Positions 17,540 to 25,469 of a DNA stretch of 64,000 nt are shown piece after piece. This DNA is from Treponema sp. (GTDB taxonomy: Bacteria; Spirochaetota; Spirochaetia; Treponematales; Treponemataceae). Both the position numbers and the translations under genes were made by a program. Under the pieces are notes generated by a model that was given only the letters and a program-made list of their open reading frames with translations, searched no databases and was not told the DNA's origin. Positions within the stretch are counted from its first letter, which is position 1. Every line of letters begins with the position of its first letter. The stretch spans positions 1 through 64,000 of the forward strand of contig JAFSJW010000080.1 in assembly GCA_017449265.1 (NCBI GenBank), in the 5' to 3' direction.

Positions 17540-17564
17540 AAATCTTAGAAAAAGAAAAAGGGTT

Positions 17565-18170
17565 ATGGCTATGAGCGAAGAAAAAAAAGACGAGGAACTT
17601 GATAAAGCCGAGAATGAAACTGCTTCCGAGGTAAAAGAGGAAGAGGTTTCTGAACTGGAGGCCAAGGCTTCTTCGGAAAATAATGCCGAGGAAAAAGAGG
17701 AGAGCGCGGAGGAAAAAATCGCGCGCCTTGAGAAAGAGATTGAGGATTTGAAGAAAGCGGCTCTCTACAAAGCTGCCGAGAACGACAACTGGCGAAAGCG
17801 CATGATGCAGCAGAAAGAAGATGCTGTTTCCTATGCGAACGCAAGCCTTCTGGGAGATTTGCTTGAAAGCCTTGACAACTTCGACAGGACGATTGAGGCT
17901 GCCGAGAACGCAACTGATCCAAAGGCAATTGCGGACGGCGTTAAAATGGTAAGCAAATCGCTCGTCAGTATGCTTGAGAACAAGTACAATCTTACGGGCT
18001 ACGGTGCTGTGGGCGATGCGTTCGACCCTGACATTCACGAGGCAATCGGAATGCAGGAAGGGGATGTGAGCGAGGAGCAGCTTGCGGCTGTCTATCTGAA
18101 AGGTTACAAACTTAAGGACAAGGTTATCCGCCATGCAAAAGTCATGGTTGTGAAGCCAAAGTCGGAATAA
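17565..18170 (+). CDS. grpE: Nucleotide exchange factor GrpE
   Basis: A 201-residue co-chaperone that releases ADP from DnaK. Residues 1-65 are a highly acidic Glu/Lys/Ala leader, followed by the long helix (LEKEIEDLKKAALYKAAEND, NWRKRM) and the beta domain with the family signature (HEAIGMQEGD, VYLKGYKLKDKVIRHAKVMV). The start at MAMSEEKK is chosen because the upstream frame (from 17511) runs through the promoter. dnaK follows after 121 nt and dnaJ after that, the normal heat-shock gene order without hrcA. Confidence 0.93.
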   Translation: MAMSEEKKDEELDKAENETASEVKEEEVSELEAKASSENNAEEKEESAEEKIARLEKEIEDLKKAALYKAAENDNWRKRMMQQKEDAVSYANASLLGDLLESLDNFDRTIEAAENATDPKAIADGVKMVSKSLVSMLENKYNLTGYGAVGDAFDPDIHEAIGMQEGDVSEEQLAAVYLKGYKLKDKVIRHAKVMVVKPKSE

Positions 18171-18224
18171 TTCTAATGCAAAAGTTGTCATCGGGGGTTA
18201 CCTGGATGACTTGTCAATAAATAT

Positions 18225-18273
18225 GGTGGCTTCGTAAGGCGGATTGAAGCTTCGCTGCCTTGTTGCAACCACC
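18225..18273 (+). other. Stem-loop between grpE and dnaK
   Basis: GGTGG (18225-18229) pairs with CCACC (18269-18273), AAGGC pairs with GCCTT inside it, and the tip contains the palindrome GAAGCTTC. With no T tract it is more likely an RNA-processing or stability element than a terminator. The dnaK ribosome site follows within 15 nt. Confidence 0.4.
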
Positions 18274-18291
18274 GAGAAAGAGGAAAATAAA

Positions 18292-20244
18292 ATGGGAAAG
18301 ATTATTGGTATTGACTTGGGTACGACAAACTCTTGCGTTTCCGTTATGGAAAACGGTACGCCTGTCGTAATACAGAACTCTGAGGGAGGACGCACGACTC
18401 CTTCAATCGTCGGATTCACTGCTAAAGGTGAGAGAATCGTTGGACTTCCTGCTAAGAACCAGATGGTCACAAACCCGAAGAACACGGTTTATTCTATTAA
18501 AAGATTCATTGGACACCGCTACAACGAACTTACGGGCGAGGCAAAGCTAGTTCCGTACACCGTCAAAGATCACGGTCAGGATGTGCGCGTTGAAGTTTCT
18601 GAGGGCGGTCAGCTCAAAGAATTCAGCCCGCAGGAAATCTCTGCTTTCATTCTCCAGAAAATGAAGAAAACTGCTGAGGATTATCTTGGCGAGGAAGTAA
18701 AAGAGGCTGTAATCACAGTTCCAGCTTACTTCAACGACTCACAGAGGCAGGCGACTAAAGACGCTGGAAAAATCGCAGGTCTTGATGTAAAAAGAATCAT
18801 CAACGAGCCTACGGCGGCTGCTCTTGCTTTCGGAATGGATAAAGATCAGTCCAAAGAGCGCACGATTGCAGTCTATGACTTGGGCGGCGGTACATTCGAT
18901 ATTTCAATTCTGGAGCTTGCCGACGGTGTATTTGAGGTAAAATCAACTAACGGAGACACACACTTGGGAGGCGATGACTGGGACCACGCAATCGTGAACT
19001 GGCTCATCGACGGCTTCAAGGCTGACACTGGAATTGATTTGAGCGGAGATTCAATGGCTCTCCAGAGACTTCGTGAGGCGGCAGAGAACGCAAAAATCAG
19101 CTTGTCAAACCAGACTTCCGTTGACATTAACCTTCCGTTTATCACGGCTGACGCAACAGGACCAAAGCATTTGCAGAAGTCTTTGACACGCGCTCAGTTC
19201 GAGCAGATGACAGACAACCTTTTTGAGCGCACAAAAGAGCCTTGCCGCAAAGCTATGGCTGATGCAGGAATCGATGCGAGCAAGATTGACGAGGTTCTCC
19301 TTGTCGGTGGTTCTTCAAGAATGCCGAAAGTTCAGGAAATCGTAAAGCAGATTTTCGGAAAAGAAGGCTCAAAAGGCGTTAACCCGGACGAGGCAGTTGC
19401 AGTCGGAGCTGCAATTCAGGGCGGCGTAATCACAGGCGATGTTAAGGATGTTCTTCTTCTTGATGTAACTCCTCTTTCTCTTGGTATTGAAACAATGGGC
19501 GGCGTGTTCACAACGCTTATTCCGCGCAACACTACGATTCCAACCAAGAAGAGCCAGATTTTCTCAACCGCAGCTGACGGTCAGACAGCCGTTACGATTC
19601 ATGTTCTTCAGGGTGAAAGGCAGATGGCGGCTCAGAACCGCACTCTCGGAAACTTCAACCTTGAGGGAATCCCGGCGGCTCCACGCGGAGTTCCGCAGAT
19701 TGAGGTAACATTCGACATCGATGCGAACGGTATCGTCCATGTTTCTGCAAAGGACATGGGAACTGGAAAAGAGCAGCATATTCAGATTACTTCTTCTTCT
19801 GGCCTTTCCGAAGACGAAATCAACCGCATGGTCAAGGATGCCGAGGCTCATGCCGATGAGGATAAGAAGGCCCGGGAGGCTGTGGATGTCCGCAACGAGG
19901 CGGACAGCCTTATCCACGGAACAGAGAAGAGCCTTTCGGAGCTTGGCGACAAAGTGAGCGCGGCTGACAAGCAGGCTATCGAGGACGCAAAGGCTGCGCT
20001 CAAGAAAGCTCTTGAAGGAAACGACACTGCTGACATCAAGGCAAAGACAGAGGCTTTGAAACAGGCTTCATACAAGATTGCCGAAGAGCTTTACAAACAG
20101 CAGGGGGCGCAGGGAGCTGCTGGCGCGGCAGGAGCTGGTGCTGGTCCTCAGCCTGGACCTGATGCAGGAAATGCGAACGGCGGAGCATCTGGCGGCTTTG
20201 ACAAGAGTGGCGCGGACGATGTTCAGTACGAAGTGCATGACTAA
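18292..20244 (+). CDS. dnaK: Chaperone protein DnaK (Hsp70)
   Basis: A 650-residue ATP-driven chaperone. The N-terminal phosphate loop is [15 protein letters not shown]; other Hsp70 signatures are [16 protein letters not shown] ([14 protein letters not shown]) and [14 protein letters not shown]. The inter-domain linker [13 protein letters not shown] leads into the substrate-binding domain, and the tail is Ala/Gly/Pro-rich with an acidic end. The ATG at 18292 follows GAGG; the frame upstream to 18244 is not conserved. It is flanked by grpE and dnaJ and ends at the terminator at 20266. Confidence 0.97.
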   Translation: MGKIIGIDLGTTNSCVSVMENGTPVVIQNSEGGRTTPSIVGFTAKGERIVGLPAKNQMVTNPKNTVYSIKRFIGHRYNELTGEAKLVPYTVKDHGQDVRVEVSEGGQLKEFSPQEISAFILQKMKKTAEDYLGEEVKEAVITVPAYFNDSQRQATKDAGKIAGLDVKRIINEPTAAALAFGMDKDQSKERTIAVYDLGGGTFDISILELADGVFEVKSTNGDTHLGGDDWDHAIVNWLIDGFKADTGIDLSGDSMALQRLREAAENAKISLSNQTSVDINLPFITADATGPKHLQKSLTRAQFEQMTDNLFERTKEPCRKAMADAGIDASKIDEVLLVGGSSRMPKVQEIVKQIFGKEGSKGVNPDEAVAVGAAIQGGVITGDVKDVLLLDVTPLSLGIETMGGVFTTLIPRNTTIPTKKSQIFSTAADGQTAVTIHVLQGERQMAAQNRTLGNFNLEGIPAAPRGVPQIEVTFDIDANGIVHVSAKDMGTGKEQHIQITSSSGLSEDEINRMVKDAEAHADEDKKAREAVDVRNEADSLIHGTEKSLSELGDKVSAADKQAIEDAKAALKKALEGNDTADIKAKTEALKQASYKIAEELYKQQGAQGAAGAAGAGAGPQPGPDAGNANGGASGGFDKSGADDVQYEVHD

Positions 20245-20265
20245 GCTGATATAAATCGGCGAAAA

Positions 20266-20296
20266 TTGACCGCGATTTCTGCGGTCGATTTTTTTT
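20266..20296 (+). terminator. Rho-independent terminator after dnaK
   Basis: A GC-rich stem GACCGC/GCGGTC with a seven-nt loop, extended by two weaker pairs, is followed by eight T (20289-20296). Confidence 0.85.
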
Positions 20297-20327
20297 CTGT
20301 AGCTGCAAGGCTGGAATTTCAATTTTT

Positions 20328-20356
20328 TTGAGAATCTTGTAAACTAATTATTATAG
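20328..20356 (+). promoter_or_regulatory. Promoter of dnaJ
   Basis: TTGAGA (20328-20333), exact 17-bp spacer, TTATAG (20351-20356), 14 nt before the dnaJ ATG. With the terminator upstream it shows that dnaJ is transcribed separately from dnaK. Confidence 0.6.
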
Positions 20357-20370
20357 AAGAGAATATAAAA

Positions 20371-21513
20371 ATGGCTGACAAAAGAGATTATTATGAAGTT
20401 CTTGGCGTTGATAAATCCGCCTCAAAAGAAGATATCAAAAAGGCGTACAGAAAACTCGCTGTAAAATATCATCCGGACAGAAATCCGGGGAACAAAGAGG
20501 CGGAGGAGAAATTCAAGGAGGCAACTGAGGCCTACGAAGTTCTTTCCGATGACCAGAAAAGACCGATTTATGACCAGTACGGTCACGCGGGTCTTGACGG
20601 CATGGGCGGCGGCGGCTTCTCCGGCGGGTTCGGGGGAAGCCATGCGTTCCATGATTTTTCAGACTTGTTCGGCGGCATGGGCGGCGGCTTTTCAAGCATA
20701 TTCGAGAATTTCTTTGGCGGTGGCGGCGGAACAAGAAGCCGCTCCGACTCAAATCAAGGTGCAAGCCTTCGCTACGACCTTTCTATTTCTTTCAAGGACG
20801 CTGTTTACGGAACGAAAGCCGAGATTCAGTATAGAAGGCACGAAACTTGTACGGTTTGTAAAGGTTCTGGGTGCGCAGCAGGCGGAAGCAAAAAAACTTG
20901 TCCGACTTGCGGCGGCATGGGGCAGGTTCGCCGCAGCACAGGATTTTTCTCCGTTCAGTCAACATGCCCGACTTGCCGCGGCGAGGGAACAACAATAGAC
21001 AAGCCTTGCTCAAAGTGCCACGGAACTGGTACGGAATCAGTATTGAAGAAAATGACTCTTACAATCCCTGCTGGCGTGGACGACGGAAAACGGCTCGTTC
21101 TCCGTGGCATGGGTGACGCCGGAACGAACGGTGGTCCTGCCGGGGATCTTATCGTAATTCTGGATGTGGGAGTGCATGAGTACTTTGAGCGCAACGGGCA
21201 GGACTTGTATTGCGCCGTTCCCATCACATTCGCGCAGGCCGCTCTTGGTGCAAAACTCCAGATTACCACCCTTGACGAGCGCAAGATTGATTTCTTAATC
21301 CCGGCGGGAACTGAGAACGGAAAACTTCTCCGCGTAAAGAACGAGGGCGTTCCGTACACCAATTCGTCTAGCAAAGGCGACTTGTACCTCAAAATCATCG
21401 TGCAAGTTCCTACGCGCATGAACAGCGAGCAGAAAAAGCTCATGGAGCGGTTCGCCGAGATTGAGAACGCCACAACTTCGCCAAAATGCGTTAAGCTCTC
21501 CGCGCTTCGGTAA
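20371..21513 (+). CDS. dnaJ: Chaperone protein DnaJ (Hsp40)
   Basis: A 380-residue type I J-protein that stimulates DnaK ATPase. The J domain (1-70) has YHPDRNPGN with the HPD motif; a Gly/Phe-rich linker spans about 75-125; four zinc repeats follow ([32 protein letters not shown]); then two beta-sandwich client-binding domains. All functional residues are present. The membrane glycosyltransferase-like gene begins 12 nt later and may be read from the same promoter. Confidence 0.96.
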   Translation: MADKRDYYEVLGVDKSASKEDIKKAYRKLAVKYHPDRNPGNKEAEEKFKEATEAYEVLSDDQKRPIYDQYGHAGLDGMGGGGFSGGFGGSHAFHDFSDLFGGMGGGFSSIFENFFGGGGGTRSRSDSNQGASLRYDLSISFKDAVYGTKAEIQYRRHETCTVCKGSGCAAGGSKKTCPTCGGMGQVRRSTGFFSVQSTCPTCRGEGTTIDKPCSKCHGTGTESVLKKMTLTIPAGVDDGKRLVLRGMGDAGTNGGPAGDLIVILDVGVHEYFERNGQDLYCAVPITFAQAALGAKLQITTLDERKIDFLIPAGTENGKLLRVKNEGVPYTNSSSKGDLYLKIIVQVPTRMNSEQKKLMERFAEIENATTSPKCVKLSALR

Positions 21514-21524
21514 GGACGGAGTCA

Positions 21525-23253
21525 ATGAGTCGCCGGACGGTGGAAAACTGGGCAAAAAAGCTCGTGCGCATTGCGTATCCTCTCACGCTTATTTTGCTCT
21601 GTGTTTTGGCGTTGCCCGCCGTGCACGGCTTTTTTGTGCCAAACGAGCTTTCCCACAAGTTCACCAAGCTGATGGTGTGGGTGGTTTCCTTTTCCGCGCT
21701 CGTTCCCGTCTGCGCTTTTTTCCCGAGGCGTGAGCGTCTTTTAAGCGACCATACTGTTTCTTTTGAAGGCGGCGAAAAAACAGACTTTGGTGCGCTTTTT
21801 TTCCTTTTGGTGGCTTCAAGCCTTGTCATGGCCATTTGCGCCACCACGTCGCCGCTTTACCCATTCCACTTATGGGACGACTCCAACTGCTTTTTCACGG
21901 TGGGAAAGAGCGTCCTGAAGGGCAAGGTCATTTACCGAGACATCTACGAGCAGAAAGGTCCGCTCATATATTTCCTCCACACGCTTGCTTCCATTATTTC
22001 TTTCAGAACGTTCTTCGGCATTTACATTTTTGAAGTCATCAGCTGCATGTTTTTCCTGTATTTTTGCTTCAAGATTCTGCGACTGTTCGGTGTGGGGCGG
22101 AGCGTTCTGTTCCTGCTTCCCATATGGGCCGCAGTCGCTTTTTCCAGCAGGAATTTTGAGTACGGCGACAGCGTTGAGGAATTTTCCCTTGCGCTCATAT
22201 CGTACCCGCTGTACTGCTCCATGAAAAACATCATGGAAAAGCGCGATTTTTCATTCCGCGAATTGTTCCTGGTGGGAGTGTGCGCCGGAATCGTCTTTTG
22301 GATGAAATTCACGCTCGTCTCTTTTTTCATAGGCTGGGCTTTTGTTCCCGTCTACATCTACCTGAAAGAAAAACGCGTAGCGGACTGCATGAAATCCTTC
22401 GCCCATGTGCTTTTTGGCGTTGCCGCCGTCTCGGCTCCCGTCGTCCTTTATTTTGTGCTGGCAGGCGGCTTTTTTGATTTGATGGCGGTGTATTTTTTCG
22501 GGAAGGCCGGGTACATGAAAAGCGCAAACATGATTTTTGCCACGGTTGGTGGAACAGTCCATTTTTTCTATAGAAATTACCAAATCGCTCTTATGATTCT
22601 CTGTTCCGCCATATTTTTATGCAGAAGAAAGGATTTCGAGGTGCTGATGCACATAATTTGTTGCTATGGATTCACTTCTTTTTTCATTTTCGGTTTTGGC
22701 GAGCGTCATGCCTATACATCGTTGATTTTGAACGTATTCTCGATTTTTTGTGTAATTCCGTTCCATGATTTTTTCCATGTTCTTTTTGCCCGCATCGATG
22801 TGCGATTTTGTTGGAAAAATCGTGTGGTTTTGAAAAAATGTATTCCGCCTTTTTTGCTCATGGGGGGGGGGATTTTTATCGTTCGTGCTTGCAAACAATA
22901 CGACTGTCCTTGCATACAAAAAAAACGAAATGCCACAGGTTTTGTTTGCAAAGTATATGATGGGGAAGAAAGAAAAACCGACTTTATTGAATTACGGTTG
23001 GCTTGATGTTGGATTGTATACGGCGGCGGGGATATATCCCGAGAACAAATTTTTCTGTGCCATTCCTCAAGTGAAGAACGAAGAAATGGACGACGAGCAG
23101 TCCCGCAGCGTAGAAAACGGGGCGGTCGATTTTGTCATAACCATAACCCCTGTCGATTTTGCGCGCTACCATCTTGTCATGGAAAGGACTCTTTTCAACA
23201 TAAAGGGCGACGACCTTTCGTATTATCTGTACGAGAAAAACGACTTGCAATAG
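21525..23253 (+). CDS. Polytopic membrane glycosyltransferase-like protein, out of frame at a G10 tract
   Basis: About ten or more hydrophobic helices and a first extracytoplasmic loop with the acidic motif LWDDSNCFFTVGKSVLKG and IYEQKGPLIYFLH; these resemble GT39/ArnT-like lipid-sugar transferases, where acidic residues in this loop are catalytic. The frame from 21525 runs to 23006, but after ten G at 22862-22871 its last 45 residues look random. The frame that continues sensibly (LSFVLANNTTVLAYKKNEM... to TAA at 23253) is one base off. Nine G give one protein of 575 residues with a periplasmic C-terminal domain. The state present here is therefore OFF or truncated, most likely by slippage of the tract. 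Confidence 0.75.
22862..22871 (+). repeat. Poly-G tract (10 G) in coding sequence
   Basis: Ten consecutive G on the coding strand. Nine (or twelve) keep the frame open to 23253; ten do not. Poly-G tracts of this length are known phase-variation sites in Treponema pallidum and other bacteria. Confidence 0.8.
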
Positions 23254-23275
23254 CGTAGCCGAGCAAAAATCGCTG

Positions 23276-23304
23276 TTGAACAAAATATTCGTATGTGCTA
23301 TGAT
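23276..23304 (+). promoter_or_regulatory. Promoter of the aminotransferase attenuator
   Basis: TTGAAC (23276-23281), 17-bp spacer, TATGAT (23299-23304). The leader-peptide ATG at 23312 lies seven nt after the -10, at the expected transcription start. The promoter matches that of leuA at 25157 in its -35 box and spacer length. Confidence 0.7.
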
Positions 23305-23311
23305 TTTACAC

Positions 23312-23356
23312 ATGAAATTTGCGGTGCTACTTCTATCTTATTTTTTCTCTAACTAA
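23312..23356 (+). CDS. Leucine-rich leader peptide, 14 aa
   Basis: ATG at 23312 to TAA at 23354-23356 encodes MKFAVLLLSYFFSN. Three Leu codons in a row (CTA CTT CTA) follow Val. The sequence from here to the terminator is homologous, base by base, to the leuA leader. An in-frame ATG at 23300 would overlap the -10 box and cannot be transcribed from this promoter. Translation would have to start at or next to the mRNA 5' end. Confidence 0.65.
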   Translation: MKFAVLLLSYFFSN

Positions 23357-23362
23357 GCTGAA

Positions 23363-23439
23363 AGAATAGGTAGCGGTGTAATCGTAAAAATTAAAATCGA
23401 TGGTTACAAGCCTGTTGCTTTTAGCGACGGGCTTTTTTT
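23363..23439 (+). terminator. Transcription attenuator before the aminotransferase operon
   Basis: Terminator stem GCCTGTTGC (23410-23418), loop TTTTA, GCGACGGGC (23424-23432), then seven T. An upstream segment AGGTAGCGGTGTAA (from 23368) can pair with TTACAAGCCT (23404-23413), which includes the 5' arm of the terminator, forming an antiterminator. Stalling at the Leu codons is expected to favour the antiterminator. Confidence 0.75.
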
Positions 23440-23532
23440 ATTTGACCTGTTTCCGGACGGGGAGCGCACCGGTTTTTCCGGCACGCCTCCTGCACGACCG
23501 CTAACTCGGAGTTTTTACGAGGAGATTTCAAT

Positions 23533-23568
23533 ATGATGAATGAAGGCTTTTTTGGAGCGATAGAATGA
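23533..23568 (+). CDS. Vestigial leuA-type start or coupling peptide, 11 aa
   Basis: After a ribosome site ACGAGGAG, ATG at 23533 opens MMNEGFFGAIE and its TGA overlaps the aminotransferase ATG (ATGA at 23565). The bases around this ATG (GGAGATTTCAATATG) are identical to those at the leuA start (25456-25472), which suggests that the leader was copied here together with the leuA start codon. It may now couple translation to the aminotransferase. Confidence 0.4.
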   Translation: MMNEGFFGAIE

Positions 23569-24650
23569 TTAACTTCACCGTAGGTCCTGTTCAGATGGAC
23601 GAAGAAACTTGCGGAATTGGAAAAAATCAGATTCCGTATTTCCGTACTCCGGAATTTTCCGCCGTGATGAAAGAGAACGAGAATCTTCTGCTAGATTTGT
23701 TTGATGCGCCTGAGAATTCTCGCGTTGTTTTTATGACAGGTTCCGGGACTGCAAGCATGGAAGGCGGCGTGATGAACTTCTTTACCCGCGATGACAAAGT
23801 TCTTGTGGTGAACGGCGGAAGTTTTGGTCATCGCTTTGCAGAGCTTTGCGAAATTCATTCTGTTCCGTACACGGAGATAAAACTTGATTACGGAAAGCCT
23901 CTGACAGAAACGCATCTTGCCCGGTTCGAGAATGCGGGATATACGGGCTTTTTGGTTCAGCTTTGCGAGACAGCTACAGGTGTTCTCTACGACATGAGCC
24001 TTATCGGAGATTTCTGCGTGCGAAACGGAATTTTCCTTTTCGTTGATGCAGTGAGCGGATTTATGGCGGACGAGCTTTCGATGAAAAAAATGCATATCAA
24101 TGCGGCAATCACAGGAAGCCAGAAAGCACTCGCGCTTCCGCCTTCCATGAGTTTTACAATTCTTGATGAAAAAGCTGTCGAACGATGCCAGAAAATCAAT
24201 GTCAGAAGCCTTTACTTCAATTATCCTGGCTACCTCAAGGACGGCGAGCGCGGGCAGACTCCGTTTACGCCTGCCGTAGGAACTCTTTTGCAGCTCAACG
24301 AAAAACTAAAGCGAATCGAAAAGGCCGGCGGAATCGAAAAACAGAACAGGCTTGCGCGTGAGCGCGCGCAATATTTCAGAAGCGCAATAAAAGATTTGCC
24401 GCTCGCCATGTTCACGGCCGAAAGCAATTCGTCCAACTGCGTGACGGCTCTTTGTCCCACAAAGCCAGGGGTGAGCGCGCACCGTATCTTTGAGATTATC
24501 AAGGACGAGTACGGAATCTGGGTTTGCCCGAACGGAGGAGAGCTTTCTCAGAAAGTTTTCCGCGTTGGGCATATTGGCGCAATATCGGAGGAAGAAATTG
24601 ACGCGCTTGTTGGGGCGTTCAGGGATTTGGTCAGAAGGGGGCTTTTATGA
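23565..24650 (+). CDS. Class V (fold type I) aminotransferase, alanine-glyoxylate/2-AEP transaminase-like
   Basis: A 361-residue PLP enzyme. Family marks are the N-terminal FTVGPVQM, GSGTASMEGG, FVDAVSGF, the PLP-binding Lys in ITGSQKALALPPS and the C-terminal FRVGHIGAIS. The closest named groups are alanine-glyoxylate, serine-pyruvate and 2-aminoethylphosphonate-pyruvate transaminases; the substrate cannot be settled. It overlaps the nucleotidyltransferase gene by ATGA. The operon lies behind a leucine-type attenuator nearly identical to that of leuA, so its amount should follow charged tRNA-Leu, pointing to a link with branched-chain amino-acid supply or a recently captured regulator. Confidence 0.75.
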   Translation: MINFTVGPVQMDEETCGIGKNQIPYFRTPEFSAVMKENENLLLDLFDAPENSRVVFMTGSGTASMEGGVMNFFTRDDKVLVVNGGSFGHRFAELCEIHSVPYTEIKLDYGKPLTETHLARFENAGYTGFLVQLCETATGVLYDMSLIGDFCVRNGIFLFVDAVSGFMADELSMKKMHINAAITGSQKALALPPSMSFTILDEKAVERCQKINVRSLYFNYPGYLKDGERGQTPFTPAVGTLLQLNEKLKRIEKAGGIEKQNRLARERAQYFRSAIKDLPLAMFTAESNSSNCVTALCPTKPGVSAHRIFEIIKDEYGIWVCPNGGELSQKVFRVGHIGAISEEEIDALVGAFRDLVRRGLL

Positions 24651-25108
24651 TAGCAGGAAAAACAGTGGTCTACACGAGCGGTACATTCGATATGCTCCAT
24701 GCGAACCACATCAAGATGATTGAATACGCACGGAAACTGGGGGACATCCTTATCGTTGGCGTGAATACGGACGAGCTTGTTGAGAGCTACAAAAGCCAGC
24801 CGATAATTCCGTTCGAGGAAAGAATCGCGCTTGTCAAAGCTTTGAAGTACCCGGACATAGTGATTCCGCAACATTCTTTGAATCATGCGGACAAAGTGAA
24901 AAAACTGAATTTTGATGTGTTCGTCGTTGGTGATGACTGGGCTGGAAAATATGACTATCTGAAAGAGCTGGGCGTTGATGTAGTGTACTTTCCGTATGGC
25001 TCGGGCGTGAGCAGCACAAGCCTCAAGCAGCGCATCTACGAGCGGTACGAAAAGCTCCAGAACGAGGCGAACAGCCATTTTCCGCAGGATGCGGACACGG
25101 GAAAATAA
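24647..25108 (+). CDS. Cytidylyltransferase-like nucleotidyltransferase
   Basis: A 153-residue enzyme of the class I nucleotidyltransferase (TagD/HIGH) superfamily. It shows TSGTFDMLHANHIKMIEYAR with HxxH as HANH, VGVNTDELVESYK, PFEERIALVKAL, VVGDDWAGKYDYL and a C-terminal SSTSLKQRI in place of the usual ISSTxI motif. The family attaches CMP to phosphorylated alcohols such as glycerol-3-phosphate or ethanolamine phosphate. Coupling with an aminotransferase suggests making an activated amino-alcohol or phosphonate head group for lipids or glycans; that is inference. About 50 bp separate its stop from the leuA promoter. Confidence 0.75.
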   Translation: MIAGKTVVYTSGTFDMLHANHIKMIEYARKLGDILIVGVNTDELVESYKSQPIIPFEERIALVKALKYPDIVIPQHSLNHADKVKKLNFDVFVVGDDWAGKYDYLKELGVDVVYFPYGSGVSSTSLKQRIYERYEKLQNEANSHFPQDADTGK

Positions 25109-25156
25109 AAACTGCAAAATCAGAGCGGCCAGAATGTATTTGAACGGAAACGGTAG

Positions 25157-25185
25157 TTGAACAAAATCTTTTAATCGGCTAATAT
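25157..25185 (+). promoter_or_regulatory. Promoter of the leuA attenuator
   Basis: TTGAAC (25157-25162), 17-bp spacer, TAATAT (25180-25185). The leader ATG at 25192 is six nt downstream, at the predicted transcription start. Confidence 0.7.
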
Positions 25186-25191
25186 ATCAGC

Positions 25192-25236
25192 ATGATTTTT
25201 TCGCTACTACTTCTATCTTTATTTTTCTCAAAATGA
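25192..25236 (+). CDS. leuL: leuA leader peptide, 14 aa
   Basis: ATG at 25192 to TGA at 25234-25236 encodes MIFSLLLLSLFFSK with five Leu codons among residues 5-10 (CTA CTA CTT CTA TCT TTA), two of them rare-type CTA repeats. It has no ribosome site and begins at the expected +1, so translation would be leaderless. The position before a terminator and leuA is the classical layout of a leucine-starvation attenuator. Confidence 0.75.
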   Translation: MIFSLLLLSLFFSK

Positions 25237-25239
25237 GCT

Positions 25240-25314
25240 GAAAGAAATAGGTAGCGTTGTAATTTTATAAAATTTGTGATTACGAGCCTGTTGCTTTTAG
25301 CAATAGGCTTTTTT
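25240..25314 (+). terminator. Transcription attenuator of leuA
   Basis: Terminator stem GCCTGTTGC (25286-25294), loop TTTTA, GCAATAGGC (25300-25308), then six T and more T after one A. The competing antiterminator pairs AGGTAGCGTTGTAAT (25249-25263) with ATTACGAGCCT (25279-25289), sharing the 5' arm of the terminator. Confidence 0.8.
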
Positions 25315-25348
25315 ATTTTTTGGTCAATGACCGCAATTTTATAGGAGG

Positions 25349-25382
25349 CATGATAAAATTACATCCATGTAATTTTATCATG
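25349..25382. repeat. Perfect 16-bp-arm palindrome in the leuA leader
   Basis: CATGATAAAATTACAT, two central C, and the exact complement form a near-perfect 34-bp palindrome between the attenuator and the leuA ribosome site. It is absent from the sister leader at 23433-23530, so it is an insertion or a leuA-specific control element. Confidence 0.6.
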
Positions 25383-25469
25383 GCCGAGTTTCTGCCGTTG
25401 GCATAAACTCGCTCATTCGTTGCCTCTATGCAACGCCGCTAACGCGGAGTTTTTATAGGAGATTTCAAT

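Noticed and set aside
17471..18291. CIRCE/HrcA operator upstream of grpE or dnaK
   Set aside because: No TTAGCACTC-N9-GAGTGCTAA-like sequence is present; the only strong structure is the 18225-18273 stem-loop.
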